NCBI GenBank assembly: GCA_910586515.1
Contig: CAJUGL010000016.1
Location: 1 to 59,285, forward strand
Direction of reading: 5' to 3'
Origin: an uncultured Acetatifactor sp.
GTDB lineage: Bacteria; Bacillota; Clostridia; Lachnospirales; Lachnospiraceae
Length of the DNA stretch: 59,285 nt
Position 1 is the first letter of the stretch; every line of letters starts with the position of its first letter. The notes under the pieces were generated by a model that did no database searches, had not been told where the DNA came from, and was given only the letters and a program-made list of their open reading frames with translations. Shown piece after piece: positions 8,824 through 16,717 of this stretch. The position numbers and the translations under genes are program-made.

Positions 8824-9609
8824 TCAGCCGTAATGACACAGCGCAATGCTGTATCCCTCTATACCGCTGTATTCTTCCCAGGAAATCCCTCTTTTCCGGG
8901 AGAATTCGCCCTCCCCGGATAGCAGTTTATCTTCCTCCTGCCCTGTCTCCGGCAGCATATCCATGCCCAACACGCCGGTCACGCCCTTCCCGGTCAGCTT
9001 CCCGTAGGCCTCCTTCCTTGCCCACAGCCGAAAGAAGAGCTGCTCCCGCTCTGCCCCTGCCTGGTTCAGGGCAGCACACTCTCTTTCCGAAAAAAACCGC
9101 GAGGCAAGTCTCCCGAAAACGGCGCTGTTGTCCCGGAAGGCATTTTGTTCCGAAACCCCACTCTCCTCCCCGCCCTGTCCCCTTCCCTTCTCTCTCCGGC
9201 CATGCTGCTGAATATCCGCCCCGATCTCCGCTGCGGAAACCACGCAGAGGACATAATCCCCGGAATGAGACAGATTAAAATAAAAGGGCAGATCCCTGAA
9301 ATAGGGCTTTCCCTCCCTTCCACATACATAGGCAAGTTCCAGCGGCGGTTTCTCCTGCAAAAAATCCATTAATTCATTGACGGAATACCGTCTCCACTGG
9401 GAACAGGACGCCCTGTCCCCATCTCTTACCGCCGCCTGCAGCAGCAATCCTGCCCCCACACTGGCAGCCCTGGCTTTTCCGGGTCTTATGTCAAGGGCCT
9501 TTCTTTTCCGCTCTTCGTCTATATGCAGAAAAGCCCTCGCAAGAAGGGCTTCTCCGTTTTCCGCATCTGTGAATTCCGTGATATCCAGAAGATATTTTGC
9601 AAGATACAT
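8824..9609 (-). CDS. sfp: 4'-phosphopantetheinyl transferase, Sfp type
   Basis: 261 aa. Moves the phosphopantetheine arm of CoA onto a serine of carrier proteins in the cytoplasm. Family marks: FNLSHSGDYVLCVVS, then the Mg-binding GADIQ, and the late motif FRLWARKEAYGKLTGKG. A charged low-complexity insert (Gly/Arg/Glu-rich) follows GADIQ. Start ATG at 9609 has GGAG 6 nt upstream and comes 3 nt after the aspS stop codon. No NRPS or PKS gene is present here, so the carrier substrate (fatty acid ACP or other) is unknown. Confidence 0.85.
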   Translation of the reverse strand: MYLAKYLLDITEFTDAENGEALLARAFLHIDEERKRKALDIRPGKARAASVGAGLLLQAAVRDGDRASCSQWRRYSVNELMDFLQEKPPLELAYVCGREGKPYFRDLPFYFNLSHSGDYVLCVVSAAEIGADIQQHGRREKGRGQGGEESGVSEQNAFRDNSAVFGRLASRFFSERECAALNQAGAEREQLFFRLWARKEAYGKLTGKGVTGVLGMDMLPETGQEEDKLLSGEGEFSRKRGISWEEYSGIEGYSIALCHYG

Positions 9610-9612
9610 CGC

Positions 9613-11394
9613 CTACTCCGTCACCTGCAGGTGCAGCTCCTCCAACTGTTTCGGATCCACTGCTCCCGGCGCCTCGGACATGAGACAGGAGGCGTCCTTG
9701 ATCTTGGGGAATGCGATCACGTCCCGGATATTGTCCGTCTGGGCCAGCAGCATCACGAAACGCTCCAGTCCGATGGCCAGTCCTGCGTGAGGCGGAACCC
9801 CGTATTTAAAAGCATCCATCAGGAATCCGAACTGCTCATAGGCCTTCTCCGTGGTAAAGCCCAGTGCCCGGAACATCCTCTCCTGAATCTCGTCCTGGTA
9901 AATTCTCTCGCTGCCGCCCCCAAGCTCCATGCCATTGACCACAATATCATATGCCTTTGCCCGCACCTTTCCGGGATCCGACTCCAGAATCTCCAGATCC
10001 TCCTCCATGGGCATGGTAAAGGGATGATGCATGGCCACAAACCGCTCCTCCTCGTCGCTCCACTCGAACTGCGGGAACTCCGTCACCCAGAGGAAATTGT
10101 ACTGGTTGGGATCCAGCATCTCCAGCTGCCTGGCCAGTTCCACCCGCAGAGCTCCCAGTACGGACCACACCAGTTTCAGCTTATCCGCCGCAAAGAGAAG
10201 CAGGTCTCCCGGCTCTCCGGCCATGGCGGCCACCAGGCTGCTCAGTTCTTCCTCTGTCATGAATTTGGCAAAGGAGGACTTGAAGCTTCCGTCCGGCAGC
10301 ACTGCCAGATAAGCCAGACCCTTTACGCCGTAGCCCTTGGCAAATTCCACCAAAGCGTCGATTTTCTTCCTGGGCATCTCCGCCTGACCCTTCACATTGA
10401 TGCCCCGGACGCTGCCGCCAGCCTCCAATGCCCCTGTGAATACACCGAAACCACAGCCCTTCACCGTTTCCGACACATCCGTCAGTTCCATGCCGAAACG
10501 GGTATCCGGCTTGTCGGAGCCGAAGCGGTTCATGGCCTCATCCCAGGTCATCCTCTTCAATGGAAGGGGTACCTCCACCCCCACTGTCTCCTTACAAACC
10601 TTTGCCACCATACGCTCAGTGACATCCATCACATCCTCCTGATCCACAAAGGACATCTCCAGGTCAATCTGGGTAAATTCCGGCTGCCTGTCCGCCCGCA
10701 AGTCCTCATCCCGGAAGCATCTGGCAATCTGGAAATATCTGTCGTACCCGGAGCACATCAGCAGCTGCTTGAAGATCTGGGGGGACTGGGGCAGGGCATA
10801 GAAACATCCCTGGTGGATACGGCTGGGCACCAGATAGTCCCTGGCCCCTTCCGGGGTGGATTTGTTTAAAATAGGAGTCTCCACCTCCAGAAAACCTTCC
10901 TCTTTCAGGAAAGCATGAACCTCTGCCGTTACCCTGCTGCGCAGCATCAGATTCCTCTGTAAGTCAGGCCTGCGCAGATCCAGATAACGGTGTTTCAGAC
11001 GAAGCTCTTCCTTTGTCCGTGAATTCTCCTCGATGGGGAAAGGAGGCGTCTCAGACTCGGACAGGATCCGCAGACTCTCCGCCCGAACCTCAATCTCCCC
11101 GGTGGCCAGATTCTCGTTCACCGCTCCGGCCCGCTTCTCCACTCTGCCGGTCACTGCAGCCACAAATTCGCTGCGCAGCTTCTCGGCCTTGGCAAAATGC
11201 TCCGTCCCGCAGTCCGCCTCCTCAAAGATCACCTGCAGAATCCCTGCCCGGTCCCGCAGATCCACGAATATAATGCCGCCCTTGTTGCGCTGTTTCTGCA
11301 CCCAGCCCATGACGGTGACTTTCTCTCCGATGTTTGCCGCGGAAAGCTCTCCGCAGCGATGTGTTCTCTTTAATCCTTTCATTGACTCTGCCAT
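9613..11394 (-). CDS. aspS: Aspartyl-tRNA synthetase
   Basis: 593 aa, the normal length of the bacterial type. An N-terminal OB-fold anticodon-binding domain (about 1-135, with GWVQKQRNKGGIIFVDLRDR) is followed by the class II catalytic core with RHRYLDLRR, the QSPQ(I/L)FKQLLM segment, the FRDEDLRADRQPEFTQID motif 2 and motif 3 near GLAIGLERFVMLL. The inserted GAD domain lies at about 290-420. Charges tRNA with aspartate. Usually in one operon with hisS, as here apart from the inserted cassette. Confidence 0.97.
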   Translation of the reverse strand: MAESMKGLKRTHRCGELSAANIGEKVTVMGWVQKQRNKGGIIFVDLRDRAGILQVIFEEADCGTEHFAKAEKLRSEFVAAVTGRVEKRAGAVNENLATGEIEVRAESLRILSESETPPFPIEENSRTKEELRLKHRYLDLRRPDLQRNLMLRSRVTAEVHAFLKEEGFLEVETPILNKSTPEGARDYLVPSRIHQGCFYALPQSPQIFKQLLMCSGYDRYFQIARCFRDEDLRADRQPEFTQIDLEMSFVDQEDVMDVTERMVAKVCKETVGVEVPLPLKRMTWDEAMNRFGSDKPDTRFGMELTDVSETVKGCGFGVFTGALEAGGSVRGINVKGQAEMPRKKIDALVEFAKGYGVKGLAYLAVLPDGSFKSSFAKFMTEEELSSLVAAMAGEPGDLLLFAADKLKLVWSVLGALRVELARQLEMLDPNQYNFLWVTEFPQFEWSDEEERFVAMHHPFTMPMEEDLEILESDPGKVRAKAYDIVVNGMELGGGSERIYQDEIQERMFRALGFTTEKAYEQFGFLMDAFKYGVPPHAGLAIGLERFVMLLAQTDNIRDVIAFPKIKDASCLMSEAPGAVDPKQLEELHLQVTE

Positions 11395-11505
11395 ATTATT
11401 TCCTCGATTTCTGTCCCTTTTCTCTTACAGGACCTTCTTATTCTATCTTTTTTCCGTCCAGTCAGAATTTAACTCCCTTTTCGGAAAAGTGTTCCCTCTC
11501 ATAAT

Positions 11506-12093
11506 TTATCTTAATCCATTCGCAAAAACCCATGAATAAAACATTTCCTTTGGAGGTTTTTCGTATTCATAATCCAAACAAGAGGGTGTAGTCTCAATAA
11601 TATTTATTGAATGTTCCAATACTTCTCCGATTGATTTACCTGCAACATCAATTTCTATTTCGTTAATAAGAGGATTACGTTTAATATTTTTTTCGTTCAT
11701 CTTTTTCTGTAAATCAAAATCTATAAGTCCATTATTGGGGCGGTTTTTCATCTGTTCTTGGATTTGATGCAAATCACTGCATACCAGCTTTATTGTGATA
11801 AAATCAGTTCCTTTAAAAACGATAGGAATATCCGCCGTTCTTAAATCATCAATATCGGAAGCAATTATATTTTTATAGCCCAGCCTATGAAAACACATTA
11901 GCATTGCCGCCTGATTTTCCCAGCAAGTCAGTTCTTCAAGTTCCCCAGTCATTGGTTCGCTGCCATCCCGTGAAATAAAATCAGGTACCATATGCTGTTC
12001 TATGCATGCCGTTTTATAATGTTCAAGCAGTCCATTAGCTAAAGTGGTCTTACCTATACCGCTTGCTCCTGTAATAAAAATAAAATCTTTCAT
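11506..12093 (-). CDS. P-loop nucleotide kinase-like ATPase, cassette cargo
   Basis: 195 aa. N-terminal Walker A GASGIGKTT (residues 9-17). The rest has the layout of small P-loop kinases: DIDD near 108, a lid-like basic stretch around 142-160 (KNRPNN, KKMNEKNIKRN) and an acidic C-terminus. Resembles the broad AAA/nucleoside-kinase-like family; substrate unknown. ATG at 12093 is preceded by GAGTTAGGAG. Codon use is clearly AT-rich against its aspS/hisS neighbours, consistent with arrival on the cassette. Confidence 0.75.
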   Translation of the reverse strand: MKDFIFITGASGIGKTTLANGLLEHYKTACIEQHMVPDFISRDGSEPMTGELEELTCWENQAAMLMCFHRLGYKNIIASDIDDLRTADIPIVFKGTDFITIKLVCSDLHQIQEQMKNRPNNGLIDFDLQKKMNEKNIKRNPLINEIEIDVAGKSIGEVLEHSINIIETTPSCLDYEYEKPPKEMFYSWVFANGLR

Positions 12094-12128
12094 ACTCCTA
12101 ACTCCATAAATTCCTGTTTATATACTTG

Positions 12129-12157
12129 AATATAAAACATATGTCCGATGCATGCAA
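12129..12157 (-). promoter_or_regulatory. Promoter inside cassette 1
   Basis: On the minus strand TTGCAT (12152-12157), 17-nt spacer, TATATT (12129-12134), about 35 nt before the cargo start codon. The cassette thus carries its own promoter. Confidence 0.55.
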
Positions 12158-12241
12158 TATCTATTTATAAGCTGGTTTTCCGGTACATAACTCCGAAAAG
12201 AGAGGAATTTAATCCCGCAAATTCAGGATGAGACGCTTTCA

Positions 12242-13504
12242 TCAGTTCTTCAAAGCTTCCCTATAAAACTCCAGAAACTCTCCGTACCCTTCCGCCGTCA
12301 GCTGCTCCTTCTGGAACTTCTTGTTCTTGTTCATACGGGCCACCAGCACCTGCACCCCTGTTTCTCTTGCAGCCTGAGCCTTGGCGATCACATCGCACAG
12401 CGCCTGACCCTCCACACCCTTCTCCACCAGGTAGGCCACCTTTTTCGGAGCATCCGGCACCCGGAACCCGCTCTCCGTCAAGAGCAGAATAATCCTTTCA
12501 AAACCGATGGAAAAACCGCATGCCGGCACGTCCTTGCCCGTGAATCTTCCAACCATTTTATCGTATCTGCCGCCTCCCCCGCAGCTGCCGCCGAAGCCGG
12601 GTATTGCAATCTCGAAAATAGTTCCCGTATAATAGGACATCCCCCGCACCAGCGTAGGGTCAAACACCATGCGGAAATCCGCCGTCTTCGCCCCATTGAC
12701 GCTGTCGATGATCTCCCGCAGCCCTTCCGTCACCGCGGATACCGGCTCTTGCCCCAGCTTCTCCGCCACATACTGCAGGCCGTTTTCAGCCTGTTCCAAC
12801 CCTCTGTACAGTTCCAGATATTTATCTACGGTCTCCTCTGCAAAGCCGTTTTCCAGAAGTTCCGCCCTCACCCCGTCCATGCCGATTTTGTCCATCTTAT
12901 CAAGGGTGACAAAGACGCTGTCGTAGTCGTTTTCCGAAAAACCGCTGCCCGCAGCCATGGCCTTTAAAAGCTGTCTGTCGTTGATGCGGATTTCAAAATC
13001 CTGAAAGCCCAGCTTTCCCAGGGTGGTAGTGGTGGCCAAAATCAGCTCGATCTCCGCCAGATTGGAGGCCTCTCCGAAAATATCAATATCACACTGGGTA
13101 AACTGACGGAAACGCCCCCTCTGGGGTCTGTCCGCCCGCCATACATTGCCCATCTGCAATGCCTTGAAGGGAGCAGGCAGCTGAGCCGCATTGTTGGAGT
13201 AATACCGCACCAGAGGCACAGTCAGATCATACCTCAGTCCCCCGTCCACCACTTCTTCCTCTGTGACGGCCTCGGCTATTTTCAGCTTTTCCCCCCGCTT
13301 CAAGATCTTGAAGATCAATTTCTCATTGTCTCCCCCCTGCTTGCTGGTCAGGTTGGCAATGTTCTCCACACTGGGGGTCTCAATGGAGGTGAATCCATAC
13401 CTTCTGTAAGTATCTTTGATCACGCCTGTCACATAATCCCGAATCTGCATCTCCTCCGGCAGAATATCTCTCATGCCCGTCACGGGCTTCCTGCTAAGCG
13501 CCAT
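12242..13504 (-). CDS. hisS: Histidyl-tRNA synthetase
   Basis: 420 aa, normal bacterial length. Class II catalytic core: GMRDILPEEM at the N-terminus, RYDLTVPLVRY (motif 2 region), FRQFTQCDIDIFG, and the histidine-binding GGGGRYDKMVGRFTG. The C-terminal anticodon-binding domain begins around 325. ATG at 13504 has AAGGAGA upstream. First gene of the hisS-aspS-sfp cluster. Confidence 0.97.
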   Translation of the reverse strand: MALSRKPVTGMRDILPEEMQIRDYVTGVIKDTYRRYGFTSIETPSVENIANLTSKQGGDNEKLIFKILKRGEKLKIAEAVTEEEVVDGGLRYDLTVPLVRYYSNNAAQLPAPFKALQMGNVWRADRPQRGRFRQFTQCDIDIFGEASNLAEIELILATTTTLGKLGFQDFEIRINDRQLLKAMAAGSGFSENDYDSVFVTLDKMDKIGMDGVRAELLENGFAEETVDKYLELYRGLEQAENGLQYVAEKLGQEPVSAVTEGLREIIDSVNGAKTADFRMVFDPTLVRGMSYYTGTIFEIAIPGFGGSCGGGGRYDKMVGRFTGKDVPACGFSIGFERIILLLTESGFRVPDAPKKVAYLVEKGVEGQALCDVIAKAQAARETGVQVLVARMNKNKKFQKEQLTAEGYGEFLEFYREALKN

Positions 13505-13585
13505 ATGCTCTCCTTCCGCCTTCTTCGGGAACTACATTCCCCGCCGCCTGCGGCAGCCAAAAGGCAAACTCGTATCATGTTATTC

Positions 13586-13614
13586 ATGATAACTTTTTTG
13601 TTGGAAACTGTCAA
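13586..13614 (-). promoter_or_regulatory. Promoter of hisS
   Basis: On the minus strand TTGACA (13609-13614), 17-nt spacer, TATCAT (13586-13591). This leaves a 5' leader of only about 75 nt, too short for a T-box riboswitch. Confidence 0.8.
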
Positions 13615-13831
13615 GAAATATGTTGCCGGAAAACACTTCACAATTCCTTCCTCATTTCGCCATAATTTAATCCTGTCCCTGACCAGGATGATTTTCTTAT
13701 CACTTAATCAAGCCATTTTCCGTCGCACTTTACGCACGGGCCTGGGCATAAAAAAAGCGAGCGATATTCCACCCACTTTTTTCCATCAAAAACCTTCAGT
13801 TACGAGTATACAATCTACCGCCTGCCAGAGA
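13615..13831. other. Intergenic region between microcompartment operon end and hisS promoter
   Basis: No gene seen. A GCCTGC/GCAGGC inverted repeat (about 13820-13850) overlaps the last codons of the upstream gene but has no T-run. A minus-strand GGGTGGAA...TTTTTTT string superficially recalls a T-box but lacks partner arms. Confidence 0.45.
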
Positions 13832-14212
13832 CTATAACAAATATGCAGGCAGCTCCTGCCCGATTCCGTAAGCCTCATAAATGCCGCTTTCTTCCCCGGA
13901 AGCATTTTCCTCAGCCGCCTCTTCTCTCTGTGCCTTTTCCGTTCGCTCCCCGATTTTCCCGCCTTCTGCCGGAAAGTCTTTCTTCCCGATATCCGTCTTT
14001 GCTTTCTTTCTGCTCCCGGCTTTTGTTTTTCCTGTCTCTGTCTTCTCTGCCTTTGGCTCAGACACGATACTCGGGTCTGACATGATTTCCGGGTCTGACA
14101 CGACTCTCTGGACTGCTGCTTCGTTTCCTTCCGCTGCTATACCGGCAGACGGCTGTTCTTTCTTCCCGGCCGTCCTTGCCGCTCTCTTAATGCTGCCTGC
14201 TCCTACGGACAT
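13832..14212 (-). CDS. Disordered ParA-partner-like protein (McdB-like candidate)
   Basis: 126 aa, almost wholly low complexity: Lys/Glu/Ala/Gly/Ser-rich with no hydrophobic core. The N-terminus is basic (SIKRAARTAGKK), the middle carries repeats of the type SDPEIMSDPSIVSEP, and the C-terminus is the only hydrophobic/aromatic part (IYEAYGIGQELPAYLL). It is certainly positioned to be translated: AAAGGAGGT 8 nt before the ATG, and a 26-nt overlap with the ParA gene. Basic N-termini that stimulate the ATPase are known in several ParA/MinD-family partners, and carboxysome McdB proteins are largely disordered. A role as the cargo-side partner of the adjacent ATPase is inference from those features and from position. 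Confidence 0.6.
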   Translation of the reverse strand: MSVGAGSIKRAARTAGKKEQPSAGIAAEGNEAAVQRVVSDPEIMSDPSIVSEPKAEKTETGKTKAGSRKKAKTDIGKKDFPAEGGKIGERTEKAQREEAAEENASGEESGIYEAYGIGQELPAYLL

Positions 14213-15008
14213 ATTTCTCTACCTCCTTTGCCAGTTCCCTGTATTCTCCGGCGCTTCTGGCCGATTTCTTATATGCCCCGACGGGCCTGGAATTGTCCTG
14301 TGCCCATTCGATCTCGCTGTCCACCCGGATAATGGTATCGAAAACCCTTACCTCCTGAAACTCCTGCAGAACTCCCAATGTCTGCCTGCCGTAATTTTTC
14401 CTGGCATCCATCTTGGTGATCACCACCCCCAGAAGGGTCAGGGCAGGCGCCTGTTCCTTCATGTCTTCCAGAAAATCAAACATATTTGCCACACCGAAGA
14501 GTCCCCAGGGGCTTGCCTCCACGGGTATCACACAAAAGTCCGACGCGCAGAGAATGTTCATCACCCAACCTCCCAGGGTGGGCGGCGCATCTATCAGAAT
14601 ATAGTCATATTCTGCACTGTTTTTCAAATTTTCCAGACATTTTGTAAGAATCTGTTCCCGCTGAAGACGTGCGTAAAGCTCGTATTCCACTCCGCTCATC
14701 AGCATGGAGGAAGGTACCAGGTCCAGGTTTTCATAGGCGGTAGATACTACATAGTCCGTCAGGTCCGCCTCCTGCCGAAGGGCTGTATATATATTTTTGT
14801 CTCCGGAAGCAAAATCCAGAACCTTGTCTTCCGCAAAATATGAAAGGGTCAGGTTCATCTGCATATCGCCGTCCAGAAGCAATACCTTTCTGCCAAGACA
14901 GGAAAGGGAATAGCCCACGTTGGCACAGGTAGTTGTCTTGCCGCTGCCGCCCTTGTTGTTCACAAAAGCGATGGTTTTTGTCTGTTTTTCAGATTTCTTC
15001 CCTGCCAT
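14187..15008 (-). CDS. ParA/MinD-family positioning ATPase in the microcompartment operon
   Basis: 273 aa. Deviant Walker A KGGSGKTT at residues 19-26 with the signature Lys, switch region VLLLDGDMQ (Asp46, Asp48) and Walker B YILIDAPPTLG (Asp140): a complete, dimerising ParA/Soj-type ATPase. No parS or parB is nearby and this is not an rRNA/origin context. It overlaps the DeoR gene upstream and the disordered small gene downstream, at the end of the shell operon. Relatives spread cargo over the nucleoid (plasmids, carboxysomes via McdA). Here the likely cargo is the microcompartment; this is inference. Confidence 0.85.
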   Translation of the reverse strand: MAGKKSEKQTKTIAFVNNKGGSGKTTTCANVGYSLSCLGRKVLLLDGDMQMNLTLSYFAEDKVLDFASGDKNIYTALRQEADLTDYVVSTAYENLDLVPSSMLMSGVEYELYARLQREQILTKCLENLKNSAEYDYILIDAPPTLGGWVMNILCASDFCVIPVEASPWGLFGVANMFDFLEDMKEQAPALTLLGVVITKMDARKNYGRQTLGVLQEFQEVRVFDTIIRVDSEIEWAQDNSRPVGAYKKSARSAGEYRELAKEVEKYVRRSRQH

Positions 15009-15762
15009 AGAGACACTCTATCCCCTTTTCTTCAAAATAATCCAACCATTCCCGGCCGGGCCGCACATCCGTCACCACCATGTCCACCGCATACAGTTCA
15101 CAGATCCGGGAAAAAGCCACATTTCCGAATTTGGTATGGTCCGCTGCAACAATCCGCTGCTTGGCAGACCGCAGCATTGCCTGCTTCACCTGGGAAAGCG
15201 CCTCGTTGGCGTCGGTTACTCCCTTATTCAGGTCAATGCCCTTGCAGGATATAATGGCCTTGTCCGCATAGAAGGAGCTGATCATATCCGCCGCCCGGGA
15301 ACCCACCAGAGTCAGGTAATTTTCCCGAAGCACGCCTCCGGTGCAGATGATATCCCATCCGCTGACATCGGAAAGCTCGATCAGTACTTCAATGGAACTG
15401 GTGATCACCGTCAGCTTTTTCCTGGTTTTCAGGGCTTTCACAATGGCCACCGCCGTGGTACTGGGATCTACGATGATATGTTCGTCTTCCTTCACCAGAC
15501 TGCCGATGAGGTCCGCAATCTCCTGCTTCCCCTTGATATTGCGGTTTTTGCGGACATTAAAGGGCATGTCCAGGGCCGAATTCTCGTTCAGCACAGCCCC
15601 GCCGTAGCTCTTGATTGCCAGGCCCTGCCGGTCCAGTTTATCCAGGTCCCGGCGGATCGTTTCCTCTGACACGTCAAAAAGGGCGCTCAACTCGCTGACC
15701 ACCACCTTGCGCTCATCCTGCAGTTTTTCCAAAATCATATTTCTGCGCTCTACTGCCAGCAT
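14989..15762 (-). CDS. DeoR-family transcriptional regulator of the microcompartment locus
   Basis: About 257 aa from the ATG at 15762 (GGGGAG upstream); a TTG at 15798 would add 12 residues. N-terminal DeoR helix-turn-helix ERRNMILEKLQDERKVVVSELSALFDVSEETIRRDL, here seen as VVVSELSALFDVSEETIRRD, followed by the sugar-phosphate sensing DeoR C-terminal domain (IIVDPSTTAVAI; DKAIISCKGID; AADHTKFG). Members usually repress sugar operons until a phosphorylated sugar binds. It lies inside the operon, so autoregulation through the operon promoter at 25.6 kb is likely. It overlaps parA by 20 nt. Confidence 0.88.
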   Translation of the reverse strand: MLAVERRNMILEKLQDERKVVVSELSALFDVSEETIRRDLDKLDRQGLAIKSYGGAVLNENSALDMPFNVRKNRNIKGKQEIADLIGSLVKEDEHIIVDPSTTAVAIVKALKTRKKLTVITSSIEVLIELSDVSGWDIICTGGVLRENYLTLVGSRAADMISSFYADKAIISCKGIDLNKGVTDANEALSQVKQAMLRSAKQRIVAADHTKFGNVAFSRICELYAVDMVVTDVRPGREWLDYFEEKGIECLYGREEI

Positions 15763-15859
15763 ACCCGTCTCACTCCCCGCCTCTTTTCTCTTCAGCAATC
15801 CGTTTCAAAGATCAAATCCCGGTATCTCAGCCCGCCTTCCACCCATTCCTCTCTGTCGC

Positions 15860-15887
15860 AACAGTTCAGACAGGACGCTGAACTGTT
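15860..15887. repeat. Perfect 9-bp inverted repeat between BMC-T and DeoR genes
   Basis: AACAGTTCA and TGAACTGTT arms with a 10-nt loop, and no T-run. In the minus-strand transcript it would form a stable hairpin between shell and regulatory genes. It may mark mRNA processing or bind a regulator. Confidence 0.5.
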
Positions 15888-15917
15888 ATCCTCCGTCGCC
15901 TTTACATATACCCTTCC

Positions 15918-16466
15918 CTACAAAATCGACTTGCAGATCTGGGGATCCGGATGGGCTATCACCGTGGAATCAAGGAACATGCCGCTTTCGGACACACTGG
16001 CTCTCGCTTTCGAAATGGCAGCCTCCACAGCGGATACCTCGCCGCACAGGAACACATAGGATTTTCCGCACATGCCTTTGGCGATCCGCAGCTCGATCAG
16101 CTCCACATCCGCCGTCTTGGCCGCCACATCCGCCGCAACGATGATAGCCGCAGCGTCAAAGGTCTCCAAAATCCCCAGGGAACTGATATGCTCCACATGG
16201 GTGGTTCCGTAGATTGCGGGGAAGATGCCCTCGTGGGGGTTTCCCAGAACAAAGCTGTCAATCAGGTTCTCCCCATATCGTACCTTTGCCGTCTCCACGG
16301 CGGCATCCACCGCGCTCAAATCTCCGGTGATCAGAGCGATGTATTTGCCGGGGCATACGGTCTGGGCTTCCACCAGTTCCACAGCCGCCGTTTTTACCAT
16401 GGCATCCGCCGCCGTCACTCCGGCAGATACCGTCTTAAATTCTATCATGCCCAAAGCCTTGCCCAT
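15918..16466 (-). CDS. pduT: PduT-like tandem-domain BMC shell trimer, probable Fe-S carrier
   Basis: 182 aa with two BMC folds in tandem (residues about 4-85 and 96-175). Forms pseudohexameric trimers in the shell. Cys38 in VEAQTVCPGKY matches the position of the cysteine that in Salmonella PduT holds a central [4Fe-4S] cluster, one Cys per subunit. This suits electron exchange through the shell with the PduS-like protein encoded just upstream. ATG at 16466 has AGGAGGT 6 nt before it. Confidence 0.9.
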   Translation of the reverse strand: MGKALGMIEFKTVSAGVTAADAMVKTAAVELVEAQTVCPGKYIALITGDLSAVDAAVETAKVRYGENLIDSFVLGNPHEGIFPAIYGTTHVEHISSLGILETFDAAAIIVAADVAAKTADVELIELRIAKGMCGKSYVFLCGEVSAVEAAISKARASVSESGMFLDSTVIAHPDPQICKSIL

Positions 16467-16479
16467 GGGTGTACCTCCT

Positions 16480-16648
16480 ATTCCAGTTCCGCATAAATTC
16501 CCTTCCGTACCTATAACTTCAGAGAATATACGCCCGCAAAGGCAGCGTCCGTATATTCTCTGGGCACGGACGGGAACTTATGCTGTTATTCCAGTTCCGC
16601 ATAAATTCCCTTCCGTACCTATAACTATGCTGTTATTCCAGTTCCGCA
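16480..16648. repeat. Tandem direct repeats enclosing a 12-bp hairpin
   Basis: A 39-bp unit occurs at 16480-16518 and identically at 16588-16626; a 23-bp part occurs again at 16579-16601 and 16626-16648. Between the two long copies lies a perfect inverted repeat (16521-16532 with 16550-16561, arm AGAGAATATACG). It fills the gap between the PduS-like and BMC-T genes and looks like a duplication in an mRNA-structured spacer. Confidence 0.8.
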
Positions 16649-16717
16649 GGTGTTACGGCCCTGCATGCGTTTCCTTACTTAAACGTATATACAGAAAGAA
16701 TTCAAAAAAGCGTCCGT

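Larger units (their letters stand above)
11472..12204. mobile_element. Cargo-bearing mobile cassette 1 (TIR element without transposase)
   Basis: 733-bp segment bounded by ACTCCCTTTTCGGAAAAGTG (from 11472) and, inverted at the other end, CTCTCTTTTCGGAGTTATGT (ending 12204). It is flanked by a direct repeat GAATTTA (11465-11471 and 12205-12211), a target-site duplication. It holds one gene (P-loop protein), its promoter and a leader ATAAATTCCTGTTTATATA (12106-12124) that recurs in cassette 2. There is no transposase. It sits between hisS and aspS, which are usually adjacent, and is much AT-richer than either. Confidence 0.8.

Noticed and set aside
13615..13831. T-box riboswitch for hisS (GGGTGGAA followed by a T-run on the minus strand).
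   Set aside because: It lies upstream of the TTGACA/TATCAT promoter, lacks specifier-loop and antiterminator arms, and the true leader is only about 75 nt.
14187..15008. Chromosomal Soj/ParA or plasmid partition locus.
   Set aside because: No ParB, no parS-like sites and no replication genes; it is embedded in the shell operon by overlapping genes.
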